This document shows positions 21,149 to 32,431 of a DNA stretch of 64,000 nt, piece after piece. Positions within the stretch are counted from its first letter, which is position 1; every line of letters begins with the position of its first letter. Source of the DNA: Acrasis kona (Eukaryota > Heterolobosea > Eutetramitea > Acrasida > Acrasidae). Where the stretch lies: NCBI GenBank assembly GCA_026419775.2, contig JAOPGA020000784.1, positions 1-64,000 of the forward strand, in the 5' to 3' direction. Below the pieces are notes generated by a model that saw only the letters and a program-made list of their open reading frames with translations, made no database searches and was not told where the DNA came from. The translations under genes and the position numbers were made by a program.

Positions 21149-23290
21149 ATAATCGGTTGATCATACTAATCAGACATTGTAAGACAGATGATGAGAATAA
21201 GCTTACATTTCGTCGTGTGAAGAGGAGTGCCATGGATGACTATGTTCAGCATTCAAAAATGATGGAAAAGGACGCAAAAAATGTATGAAATAAAAAAGGG
21301 TTTGTATTATTGCACCTTTATCATGTCACAGCATTGTAAAATGGGATTAGTTGACCATCTTGTACAGTACGTGTGAGTCTAGAACATCACAAGTCTCTTA
21401 TTAGTAAATCATCCTCCCCAAGGATGATTTGAAGGTTAATAAACACTTCTTTATAAGTAAGTTAAACATTATACACTTGAACAAGAACTTGTGTATTTAA
21501 TTATAACGTATGCACACGAACTTGTATATAAGAGTGTCTTTTACTGGCCCCAACATTTTAGTACAAATAGATGATTTTATAGTTTGTGGTCAAACCGTAG
21601 AAGTAAATTTACGATGTCAGCTATTAATTGAGAATCTTACTAGGTACAGCCCCTGTGAACTTCAAGAAGTCCAAATTTTTACCCTGTCAAGATGTTGAAT
21701 ATTTATCATTTCGATTAGACTTTGAATTCTTATATGTGGATCTGCCATTTCCCCATACCTTAAAGATCAAACCAGATTGCTGTGTTTCCACTTTTTAAAA
21801 ATCTTGTAAACATTAACACCGTGTAAACTTATAAACGATCTAATACTAATTCCATATGCTAAACTCGAATTGAGATGATGGTCTGCCTACGTCAATGGTG
21901 GTTGCGGCGGTGGTGAATACTTCTGTATGTGTTAATTATCCAGTACTGAAAACACCACACATGTCAAGCACCCCAACCCATGTTGACATGCCATTGGAAA
22001 TGTTCAAGCAGACGTTTAACACTACCACCTGCAACACGTACACACCTTTGAGAAAGCCCAATTGTGTGGAAGGAACGGCACTACGTATGACAAAGGAACA
22101 GTCTATCAAGATGTACGGGGAGAATGAAGAGCTCCGTAAATACAAAAATAATACCGTCACCGTATCCATCAAGTTCTTCATCACATTCTACTTTTATTAC
22201 CAAAACATTGGAAGCAAGTACCATAGTAGGGAAATGTGGTCTGTCCATATGGCTTTATTGCAGAGAATAATGTGGTGAAGAATACTTGCTATTGTGTTCT
22301 TCTTTGCAACTGAAGGTCCGCCATACATCTGAATGTAGTTGTTGATGGTTGGAGGTATGAGACAATGTGAAGTATATAATCTGATTTTCTTCGCTAATGC
22401 TGTGGGATGATAGGAGGTTTATTAAACCTGCATATTTGCGGGAGATGAACGAAATCACATCATCTCATACAAAAGTTGTGGGGGTGGACTGGAAATGTGA
22501 CCTGAAATTTGTGGCTGAGAATGCTGTACAAACTATAAAGCAGCTTTAACATTGTTGTTATTCCAATTGCTTGTCTATTAATAACAAATTGTAACCTATC
22601 TATCATCCATAATATGATGGACAATAATCTACATCAGCGGTCATAATATATTATTTGACTTGCGTATCGAGATCTAATGATAGATATACCTTCGCATCAA
22701 ATGATACACAGTGATTACCAGTAATTTCACCTCGTCTGAAGAATTTTAAGTTTTGCGGGGGTCAAATTCGAAATAGAACTCTGGTTGCAAAAAAGATACG
22801 AGGCGCTCTTGCAAATAGTAGGGAGCACGTGGAGAAACAATTCTCTATGTTTCAATTCTCTTCTCGCAATTAATAACAAAAGCAAAAAATAACAAATACT
22901 TTTGTTCTTAACAATCTTCACTATATCTGCTAATCAGTTTAAACGCCGCAAGATACGTCATAAAACCTCCACGTACTCTAGCAGCGCTTCTGTATTGTAC
23001 TTTATACAAAAAATACATAACAAATTATATAGTAAATGTTTTGCTGTTGTCATACTTGAAAAGAACACTATACTTTGCTTTTAAGCCACTGACTACCTCA
23101 CTTCTGTATTTCTTATGGCCGGAATAAATTTCCTTATTGTTACCTACTGCCTCATTAACAATGTCTTCAGGTCGTCAGAGCGTTTCCAAACCACTCATTC
23201 ATGAAAAAAATACAGCCCAAAGCAATCTTCGGTATGGACTTTGCAATAGCGTTGCTGACACATCTCTCCATGCTTGATTCTGGGGTAGAA
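21149..23290. other. Element-associated sequence without a supported gene
   Basis: This is A+T-rich sequence with only short open frames. One plus-strand frame at 21895-22278 (127 residues, Cys/Thr-rich) and a 62-residue frame at 21510-21698 are protein-like in composition but match no family I know. Weak protein-like stretches around 22395-22550 (for example RRFIKPAYLREMNEI) suggest further decayed transposon coding sequence. No RNA gene or terminal repeat is identified. Confidence 0.4.
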
Positions 23291-23408
23291 TTATAACTCT
23301 TTGATTACATTTGTAACCAAGTCTCTAAAGGTGTTATACAACCGTCTAAATCTTCCCCACGACCAAAACAGTAGAATTGAAATTCTTCCTGATACAGACA
23401 AAAAGGAG

Positions 23409-23474
23409 GATGAGGACAAGGAAGAGGATGAGAATGAGGANGATGAGGACAAGGAAGAGGATGAGAATGAGGAA
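23409..23474 (+). repeat. Two tandem 33-bp acidic repeat units
   Basis: Two 33-bp copies (23409-23441 and 23442-23474) are identical except that the last base of the first is N (23441). A partial third copy follows. In the plus frame they encode DEDKEEDENEE. The ambiguous base at the repeat boundary suggests uncertain repeat assembly. Confidence 0.8.
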
Positions 23475-23549
23475 GATGAGGACAATAGCGAGGAGGAAGG
23501 TAATAATGGAGAGGAAGTTAAGAATCTCCCTTTCAATAAGGGATATGTT

Positions 23550-23882
23550 TTAGTGATTAATCTCCATTATGAAGACAGTAGTAATACCAGTTGCCAAATT
23601 GACAGTAGCAACGACAGAAGTAGTGGCAGTAGTTTGAACACCAGAGATAACAGCCACGTCAGACACAGAAGTGATTGCAGCAGAGTTGGGTAAGAATGGT
23701 AAATTAATAGACCTAACAACAACACCAGAGTCGTCCACACATCTCACATCTCTTGAGCTTGGGTTGAACTTGTAGAACAAACCAGCTCCATTTCCAATCA
23801 CGAACTCAGATTGATCTAGTATTTGACACAAGGGGCATGCAACAAGTGCACACAATAAAATTGACTTCTTGAAGTAACTCAT
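23550..23882 (-). pseudogene. 5' part of a secreted protein gene with signal peptide
   Basis: The ATG at 23882 opens 110 residues. A clear signal peptide (KKSILLCALVACPLCQ) is followed by beta-rich sequence (SEFVIGNGAGLFYKFNPSS, VRCVDDSGVVVRS, VVATVNLATG). The frame then ends within a few residues of non-homologous sequence. The style matches the start-less piece at 17957-17163 on the same strand. The likeliest reading is one host gene interrupted by the 5.6-kb element block. A truncated short secreted protein is the alternative. Confidence 0.55.
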
Positions 23883-24288
23883 TTTTTTAATGTGCTTCTA
23901 TCAAAAACAATACGTTTTTATATTTGTGAACAGGCACTAATCCAAAAATCACCATGTCCAAAAAAAGTATTTGCCACTCTAACAACACTCTAAAAGGTAA
24001 GATAATTGGGTTGTATGATGTCAGTTCATTAGGCTAGCACCACGAACTACCACAACTTAAAATGTAGACATTTTTCCTCCAATGAATAGACTGCACTTTA
24101 GTTCACATCACAAACTGAAACTCCTTTTTGTTGTAACAAGCATTTTATTTCCCCCAAGCAAACGGGAATCTTTATCCACTTGAAGTGTCAAGTTGTAACA
24201 GGAGATTAATCCGCCGGTTGACTGTCAACTCGGTGACTTTTAACTGGATGGGCTGATCTCAACAAAATTTCAAAAACATCAATTAGCA
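23883..24288. promoter_or_regulatory. Divergent intergenic region
   Basis: These 406 bp separate the signal-peptide fragment (minus) from the ELAPOR-like gene (plus). They are A+T-rich, with no open frame of note and no recognisable RNA gene. They presumably hold both promoters. Confidence 0.4.
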
Positions 24289-27089
24289 ATGCGTCCTATT
24301 GTAGGTTATATACTATCGATAGCATTGATTTGTGCTGTTTCATACGCACAAAAATGTGAAAAATACTTTACCGCAGTGCGATGGAGCAACGTGCGGTGTG
24401 AATCTAAACGTACGGTTTGATAATAAAACAACAGTTTGCGGTAAGGAGTTGATCATATCATGTAGATCATAACATTTTAACAGATTGCAAAATGAGCGAT
24501 TATGACGTTCACTTCACAGAGTGCGCCAATGGAAAGAAGAGCGCATTTTTCTTTTATAAGCCACCAGCAGTGTGCTTGAATGGAAACCTTCCATCACCCA
24601 TCCACAACATTGACTGCGATCTGCCTTGCACAAACGGGCGATACATTGACACCAACTCAACAAACTGTGTTGCATGCTCTCCAGGTGCATACTCAAACCC
24701 AACAAAGACCACAACCTACAACCACTGGACAAGCATACCTCCTCAATTTACAACCTCTTGTGAGTCCACCTATCCTTATCCATGCAGTCCATGGGTAGTG
24801 CGCGGTGACTGGATTGATTCCGGTTTTAACCGCTTCGTACACAACCTACGCTCCTCCCTAGACTATAGATTTGAGGTCAAGACCGACACTGCAAAATTAA
24901 GTTTCAATTACCAAGTCAGTTGCGAGGACAGATATGACAATCTAAAGTTCATTTTGGATGATCAAGTATTGCTTACCGAATCCATCAAGACCGGTTACTT
25001 TGAAAAGAATGTTTCGTATGGTTTCCACACTGCAAAATGGGTTTACAACAAGGATTCATCATTGAGTGGTGGTGAGGACATTGCAAAAGTTTATTCCATC
25101 AACTTGGAGGCACCCAACACCATTGCATTCGCTTGCGACAAGTGCAAACCAGGAGAGGCCTCCGACGGAACCACTCCATGCAAAAAATGCGAACCAGGAT
25201 TTTACTCTGATGAGGAAGGCTCGTCAAGCTGCACCCCATGCTTACCAACATACACATCATTCAAGGGTGCCACCAAGTGCTTCCCATCCAACGTTCCTTG
25301 CACATCAAGCGACTACTTTGAAGTTAGAGGAGCATGCGACGAATCAAACAGACAGACTGTATCATACGAATGGATCCAACCCAAGTTATGTAACGACACT
25401 GGTACCAGCGGAAAGCCAGAAGCCAAAACAGTAGCATGCGAGCAAGCCAAGTGTGCACATGGACAACAACCCGATGGATCCGGAAAATGCGCATACTGCA
25501 CCGTTGGTAAATTCAGCACCGATGGTAAGGAATGCAAACAGTGTGCCACTGGTACTGCAGGATCGACCAAATTCGTCACTCACAACGATTGGACCCAATG
25601 GCCATCTTCAGCATGGAAGACTGGTTGTGATGGGGACTGTAGTTCCAACGGATGGAGATTGGCAGGTGATTACATTGACAGCGGAATCGGAAATGGAATC
25701 AGTTCGTCCTACTTTAGTTTCCCAGCCCCTCTGGTCAACGACACCAACTTACCAGGTCGCAACAGAAACATCACCATCGAATACGCATTATCGTGCACGG
25801 ATGGAAGTTTACAGGTGGACATTGACGGATCAGCATACGTGTCCATTCCATGCGCAGGTTGTAACGATCTGAGCGTCACCAAGAAGATTTACATGTACTG
25901 GTTACCATCAGGCAATCACAAGATTGGAGTCACGTTCCGCACCGATTCCATCAACCAAAATTCCAACGCGACCGTCGCCACATGCAGCCAAGCACAAATC
26001 AGAAACATTTCCATCAGCGGACACGCGAGCGAAGGTGGAGCAGCAGAATGCCAGAGCTGCTCGTCTGGTACATTTACCGTGACCCAAGATAAATGCGAGA
26101 GCTGTGAAGCAGGATCGAGCAGCGGCCCATTGGCCACCCAATGCGAAGCATGTCCAGCCAACACATTTGCGCCCATGCACAGCAACAAGTGCTACCCGTG
26201 TGGAAGTGGATTCCAGAGCGAACAAGGATCTGCACAATGCGAATGGTCGGCAGGTCAATGCAAATACAATTGGCAGAACAATCGCACCAACGACTTTAAC
26301 GACAAGCAATGGCTGACCACCAGGTATGCCAACCTACAAGAACCAGGTAGCGAATTCTACTTGAATTTGTGCGGATTGAATTCGGAATGTAACAACATTG
26401 GAGCACTAGTGTGCAAGTACGTACCTGGCACCGACGACTGGATCAATTTGGGAGGTAGCCTGAGCATTCAACCCAAAGAAGAAGATGGTAAATTTGTGAT
26501 GAGCATGATGGCCACAAATTATGCCGCCAGATGTGCTGCCACCAATGCGACCGACAGTCCACGAGGACCCATCAACACGCTCGTCAAGTTGGTGTGCGAA
26601 CCAGATTCCAATACCATGGCACAGGGCACCGTGAGAAGCTTGGGTCCTTGCGATTATGAATATGTGATTGGAACCAATTTGGCTTGTCCCCTGTGCACGC
26701 AAGATGACTATGAAGCTGTGGTGGGTAGCTGTGACCCTGTTACTCGTTTGGCACCCGTCAAATACATCAAGAATACTACTTTTGATGGATTGACGCTGAG
26801 CGGAGCTGGACACTGCAGCGGTGGTGTCGATAAAACTGGATTGGTGGAATACGTTCCATGTACCATTCCGTTGCCCGTTCCTTATTGGATTCCATTGGCC
26901 GTAGTTGGTGGTTTCTTGGCCTTGTTGGTTGCTGCGGTGATTGTGATTATTGTATTGTATAAGAAGTTTAGAGACGTGAGAAGAAAGTATGATCAATTCA
27001 TTGATGAGGACGAGAATGGAGTTCCGAGACCAAAGAACAGCACGATCGATTTGCAAACACCAGCAAGCATTAACATATCCGCTGATTAA
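24289..27089 (+). CDS. ELAPOR-like type I membrane receptor
   Basis: The model starts at ATG 24289 and has introns at 24337-24376 (less certain) and 24441-24483, giving 905 residues. A signal peptide (RPIVGYILSIALICA) is followed by Cys-rich ephrin-receptor-like GCC2/GCC3 repeats (CKPGEASDGTTPCKKCEPGF, CEACPANTFAPMHSNKCYPC) alternating with beta domains. A mannose-6-phosphate-receptor-homology-like segment lies before the membrane (CKYNWQNNRTNDF ... DYEYVIGTNLACPLC). A transmembrane helix (WIPLAVVGGFLALLVAAVIV) and a ~45-residue tail follow. The domain order matches ELAPOR1/2 (KIAA1324), endosome/lysosome proteins. The 3' end converges on the lipase with 10 bp between stops. Confidence 0.85.
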
Positions 27090-27099
27090 ATTATTATTT

Positions 27100-29427
27100 T
27101 TATTTAAATATGCTTTGATGTTGTGTGGTGATGGGCGTGTCCAATAATTCTTCTGGAATTTCCAAATCATCCGCAATTCTTCCTTGTTTTCTGATAATTT
27201 TGAGACAGTACAGGATGAGATCCTTGTTGCTGCCCATGGTGAGTTCCAGGTGACCTGTGGTGGCGAATTTCTTGATGAACGTTCGTTCGGGGTGGTGCTT
27301 GTGCAAGGTGGTGTAGTGGCGAATCACATCTTTGGCAGGTATCACTCTGTCGTCCTCTCCGTACACAATGTTGACTGGTATGTCGATCAAGTCATAGTGA
27401 TCCATGAACCTGATTGGAGTGGAAGAACCATTCTTGTCCATGTTCTTTTGTTCGCTTCCATAGTCAAAGGATTGGAAGTGTCCACTCCTATTCATTTGCG
27501 CCAACTGCAGCAAAACCTTTACACTAGTTCCATTGAATGTGTGATACACCAAATTATGTACATATTGGAATGGATTGTTGCTACTCTGTCCTCCCAACAA
27601 CATGTTACTTGCAATGCTTGCCAACAAGCTTCTTAATGCAGGGTGATTGTTCACATCTTGAACCAACTTGCTGACTAGAATTTTAGTAGTTCTACTTGTG
27701 AGACCCAGATAATAGACTGGTAACAAACGAGCAGCGGGATCCAACAAGTATGATCCGTACTTGAGAATGGTTGGCATGGAGGTATGAGATCCGGCTGGAC
27801 TCAACAAGATGGCTCTATCGACATAATGTGGAAGGTTGTTTAATTTGGAGTGAACAAGATATGCAAGAATAGAGCCGGCACCCATGGAGTGCGCGACAAC
27901 AGTAATACAAAACTTTTCATTTTCTCCCAACTCCTTCTTCTTGAGCTTTACAATCTTTTCAATAAATGCTCTCACATCGTAAAAAGCGTGGTCATCAAAG
28001 CTATAGTCCCAGAATTTACTTGCTGGAACTTTATCTTTACTTTCCATATGACCCGGTGTCATGCCATTGCCTCTAAAATTACCCAAAAAGACATCATTAT
28101 CACCATCGACAGCACGGAACGCAAGAGAATGTGCAACTCCGTTACCCACCCATGCATAACCACTGTCGAGGATACCGTGTTGGAAATAAACAACATTTCT
28201 GCTCTTTTTATTCGGCATGCGATCTAATGTGACCACATATCCATCTTTTGTTACACAAGAATGTTGTTCGTACAAGAAGCCTTCGTCAGTAATGACTTCA
28301 CCAATCGTTCTGTCGTCAATTCCCTCCGTACTCAAGAAGCGAGAAGGAAGGAACAGGCAACCGGCGTTTAAGAGCTTCTTGAAGCCCAACACCCATTTAA
28401 GACGAACAAACAGACGGGCAGCACAAGCAATGTCATCAAGACTGTTCATGGTGGCATCTTGTAAATCTTGAATGAGACCGGTGCTCTTTTTTTCATACAA
28501 ATGTACACGGTCGTTGATGATTCCGCCCCTATTCTTGGGTGCGCGGAATAAACTTGGAATGTACATTATGACCATCACATTCCACATGATGACCGCCAAG
28601 ATGGCATCTTTTATTCTGCTCAAACAATATTTTATTAAATTAAAGTAATACCATATGCCAGTAGAACTCGATTGAAAGCGCCTTTTGCTTTCAATGTTTG
28701 CATCGCTTTCATCATGTTCGTCCACATCATCATCATCAAATTCTTCATCGTCGTCATACGTTCCAAATGTATAGGTATCGTCGAACTCTGCTTCTTCTTC
28801 ATTTTCGAAAAATTCCTCTTGATCGATTTGTGTGTTATCGACTGGACCGACCGCTCTCTCCCTCATTTGCCTTCTTCTCCTTTCTGTTTTGTTTCGTTGC
28901 TTGTCGATGAGGCCTGCAACGACGCCAGCTAGTTTGTTACCGACGACATGGGTGTTGAGTTGCTCTGGTTGTTCGGAATTGGGGATGGCAAAGATGAAGG
29001 AGGCTCTTCTTGAAGTGGCGCGACTAAGGTCGCCACTGTTGGAATGTCTAAGCTTTGGTGAGCGAGATGACTTGTTTAAATGTAGTGTCATCTCGGGAGT
29101 GTAAGAGGATGTAGCACCATAGTGCCCAGGTTTATACAAGAAGTGAAGTAGCAAATTGATGACAATGTTAATTAATTGACCAATTAGCAGCCAGACTAAT
29201 TATAATGTTAATAAAGGATGCGTGCGAGACCTACTTTCTCTGACAATGGTCTTGGTGTACTCTGTAACCACGAAAATATAGCTATCTGCGAGTCTGTAAA
29301 ATAACGAAAAGTAACTCTTCTCTGCGGAAGCTGTTGCTATAATGTGCTCTGAATCACCAGATATTGTGGATATCCTCGCGTGCGGTGATATCACTGGCGA
29401 GCTATTTGATCTGTTCCTTTTGTGCAT
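27100..29427 (-). CDS. Membrane-anchored acid lipase / steryl ester hydrolase
   Basis: Exon 1 runs from ATG 29427 to 29235. A 39-nt intron follows, and splicing joins TKTIVRE to a hydrophobic anchor WLLIGQLINIVINLLLHFLY. A second, 33-nt intron (28651-28619) is likely, giving 751 residues. An acidic low-complexity stretch (about residues 180-250) precedes the alpha/beta-hydrolase lipase domain: HGILDSGYAWVGNG, oxyanion-side GNFRGNGMTPGH, nucleophile AHSMGAG, Asp in VYGEDDRVI and His in TGHLEL. The family is acid lipase/YEH1-TGL1 steryl ester hydrolases, here likely on ER or lipid droplets. The stop overlaps AATAAA. Confidence 0.88.
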
Positions 29428-29612
29428 GTGTTTGTTGAGATGTTTGTGTTATTGCTTGTTCTATTTTCTAAATCCAAAAATAACTATTCTCCTTCTTACA
29501 ATATAGATAATCCCTCCGCTTTCACACCTACAAGACTATCACTATGAAAGAGGTTACAAGTGGAAGGAATTAATATCAAGTAAATTTTGATGCTAATAAA
29601 ACGAAAAATATT

Positions 29613-30141
29613 TTATTCAGCTGCGGCAGGCTCAGCCTCTGGTGCAGTGACGACATAGACCAACATCTTGCTGTGGAGGACCAATGGCTTGATGGTTCCC
29701 TTCTCCTTCAAGTGTCTCAAACCGACCTTAGCGACGGATGCGGTTACACCAAGTTGTTCAGATACACGTGACAAAGTGATTAGCTTCATCTTTGGTACAT
29801 CCTTTGTCAAGTTGGCGTATGTCTTCTTGTCGAATAAGACCTTGTTGTTCAACTTTTCCTTTATCCTTCCCTTGGACCACTTTTTCTTCTTTTGCTTGGA
29901 TCCACCAGAGCTTTTGTCCTTGTTGGCGTCCTTTGCGGACTTCTTTTGGGCTTGAATTTCCTTGCTCTTACCCTAAACATTTGTTAGTACACTGTTAAAT
30001 AACGCATAAATGAGTTGTGTGAAACGAAGCAATAGGTTCTAAAGTGTAATATTATATGGCTGTAGTTTGTTGTATTTGTTCACCAAAGACCTTTGTTTCA
30101 TTTCACGCTCTCATCCATGCTTTCTCTTATCGACGTACCAT
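29613..30141 (-). CDS. RPS25: 40S ribosomal protein eS25
   Basis: Exon 2 (29972-29613) encodes GKSKEIQAQKKSAKD..., KKKKWSKGRIKEKLNN, VLFDKKTYANLTKDVPKM and LITLSRVSEQLGVTASVAK, the full eS25 pattern. No ATG lies in frame. An upstream ATG at 30141-30139, directly followed by GTACG, makes a one-codon exon joined over a 166-nt intron (30138-29973), giving 120 residues, the expected length. This intron is about four times longer than others in the window. The stop overlaps AATAAA. The protein is a small-subunit component in the cytosol. Confidence 0.88.
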
Positions 30142-30556
30142 ATTGGTTGTGGCTTTTTTTTCTTTTCACACTTTTTATTTTCGCAAGGTTGACTCTAATT
30201 GGTTGTTGGTGTTGATTGTAATGGATTTTGGTTTTGGGAGCAATTTAGGCATGGAAACATGGTGAGGAAGGAGGGCACATCAAATATAATGTTTGTCCCA
30301 TACAAATACGTTTCAACCATCGCGTAACTAGTAAACAAGGCTGTTACTCACAAGCTATCAATACACTCCCTAATTATCCACAAAAGCTGTTCAAAGTACT
30401 ACACGAGTTGGCAGATAGACACTGTAACCAGACACTCTTATGCTAAACTTTTTAACAACTTTTTAAATTTACCTACATTACGGAGACACTGCAAGACACA
30501 TGGCGCAAACACAAGAGTCCGTTGAACAATCCTTTTTGTAATTTCGAATTTATTTC
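30142..30556. other. Intergenic, 5' flank of eS25 and 3' flank of Mdm12
   Basis: No gene is supported. The sequence upstream of the eS25 start probably holds its promoter. A 70-codon plus-strand frame at 30056-30265 overlaps the eS25 intron and start and has no protein-like signal. Confidence 0.45.
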
Positions 30557-31964
30557 TTAAAATACATTATATTTTTGAACATTGGGATAAACGATTTGCT
30601 CTTTTGCAAAGTATTGAATCAGATCAGTCACCAACCCTTCAATTTTTCCTCTATCATTATACACAACATTCTCGCCAGGGAATTTATTATCATAGACCAA
30701 AGGAGCGCCAATTAACACATTCATGCTTAAATCTTTAATAGGTCCCTTACTGTCTGAAAACAATTCCCCAGGAGAGTTGGATGGCTCAAAATATGCAACA
30801 GCTTCGTGCTTACTGTTTGGTCTGTAAATAACAGTAAAGTCACCATCAATTGACAAATGAGATATCGTAACATTAATAGGGAGTGTTAAGAAACGAGGAA
30901 CAGGAACATTAACAAGTACTTCCGTGGACAATTGTAAGGATGCATTTCCGTCGTACATAACCTTCATTGTGATTTTGACACCATCACCAAGGATGTAACC
31001 CAATAAATCAGTCATTTTTTTCGCTTGCTCTTCTTTTTCTTCTTGTGCATGTTTTGCTTTAATTTCTTCAATTTCGGCCTCAGTCAAAGTCTTTCCTTCT
31101 TTTGACTTTGTCTTGATTTCTTTCTTTTCCTTCTTCTTGCGTTTCTTGTCTTGTTTTTCGTCTTGTTCTTTTCTCTTCTTTTTTTCGTTTTTGACGGGTG
31201 GTTGTAACAATGATTCAGGAATGTCTGCGGCTACTTGCATTGTGTTCGAGATCATCACCCCTTTTGGTTTTGCTGCATCTGTCCTTCCACCAATCCTCTC
31301 TTCTCTTGGTTTGAACAACCTTCCAACTGTCGTCATCATCACTGTCATCGCTATCGTCGGCATTCTCTTCCTTCCTGACTAGCTTCTTCTTAAAGATGGT
31401 ACCAACCGAACATAGCTTCGTCGCGGAGATTGGCTTCTCTAAACTTGATAGATCAATGTTTGAGTGACCGACTGGCATGAAGGTCTTTGGAGTTGTGATT
31501 GGGCTTTTAACTGATCTAAGGCCGTGCCTCTCATCTATTTGGCGCTTTATAATAGAGGCCATAAAATCGTCGGAGTGGCCGCTCAAGACTGAATGCCGAT
31601 CAGAGTCATCCAGCAGGGGTGTGTGGACTGATTTCGGGTGTTTTGTGCCTTTATTTACAAACTTAGGTATTATGTGAACTGGCACCGTTTTATCATCCAT
31701 GGCTGACATTTGTATTCTCTGAAGCTCTTTGTCTTTCATACGACGTGCTTCGAAAGCGTGCTCCTCAGGGGCTTCACATACATTTATGAGCTTGAAAATG
31801 GGTGGTGTGCTCCCAAAAGTCAGCGACTGGACAACAAGGTGTGATAGGTTGTCTGAGAACGTTTTATCGTTTTTAAAGCGATCGCGAATTGTTTCATTCA
31901 AACTTTCTAAAATATGTTGAGGAAAGTCTTTGTTTGCAAAGCCCTCCCAGTCCACTCTGAACAT
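30557..31964 (-). CDS. MDM12: ERMES subunit Mdm12 (SMP domain)
   Basis: The N-terminal half starts at ATG 31964 with FRVDWEGFANKDFPQHILES and SLTFGSTPPIFKLINV. The C-terminal half reads GDGVKITMKVMYDGNASLQL, PRFLTLPINVTISHLSIDGD and ends KEQIVYPNVQKYNVF. These are the conserved ends of the Mdm12 SMP lipid-transfer domain that tethers ER and mitochondria. Between them lies a long polar then Lys/Glu-rich insert (about residues 95-300). The frame changes by one base at about 31258-31265 (runs of C4/T4). Dropping one base restores 468 residues, so an assembly indel is likely; a short intron is less likely. Confidence 0.85.
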
Positions 31965-32431
31965 TCTTGGTTGTAATGTGCAATTCAAACAAAAGGTTGG
32001 ACAATCAACAAAGTACGTGCAATACTCACACTGTTGGAACAACAAATGATTTCGGCAAAGGAAGATTTATTAAAACAGCGAGGGGCAATAAATAATATCA
32101 CATAATGGATTTGTTCATGTAATATCATCAGCGTACTTATCACCTGAACATTGTTGGGTCAATTTAAATAGCGCAGCTACCATTATTTTGTTCATAATTT
32201 ATTTTAATTATCAAATTGTCACAAGATGAACAGAGCGTTTGGCCAGACATCACAGAGTCTTTTAATCTTGTAAATTAAAGGGTAGATGAATGGTATTATT
32301 GGTATTCTGTCCCCCCATGATCAAACATTCTATGAACTGACTTACAATGATATTATTTTTGGTTTACACAGCTGGGCGCGTGTTTTTAGATTTGGCGTTA
32401 CAATCATATAAGCATAACGGTTGTTTGTTGG
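31965..32431. promoter_or_regulatory. Divergent promoter region Mdm12 / repeat protein
   Basis: 467 bp separate the start codons of Mdm12 (minus) and the TIEDYL-repeat protein (plus). The Mdm12 frame remains open upstream to about 32045 without an ATG. The rest is A+T-rich noncoding sequence. No box is assigned. Confidence 0.45.

Larger units (their letters stand above)
17958..23549. mobile_element. Composite insertion of decayed DNA transposons
   Basis: This block lies between the two pieces of the secreted-protein gene and differs sharply from the dense flanking gene regions. It holds a Tc1/mariner-type transposase in two parts (18206-19125), a DDE_Tnp_4/Harbinger-type transposase fragment (20181-20379), a coiled-coil gene present twice as a direct duplication (19343-19656 and 20566-20859), repeated 14-mers, an acidic tandem repeat and two ambiguous bases (18971, 23441). 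Clear terminal inverted repeats and target-site duplications were not identified by eye, so the outer borders are approximate and several nested insertions are likely. Confidence 0.55.

Noticed and set aside
30056-30265. 69-residue plus-strand open frame
   Set aside because: Hydrophobic, low-complexity translation overlapping the eS25 intron and start on the opposite strand.
31215-31382. Very short intron as the cause of the Mdm12 frame change
   Set aside because: A 49-nt GT...AG path exists but has no A+T-rich intron character, unlike all other introns here. A one-base indel at the C4/T4 runs is simpler.
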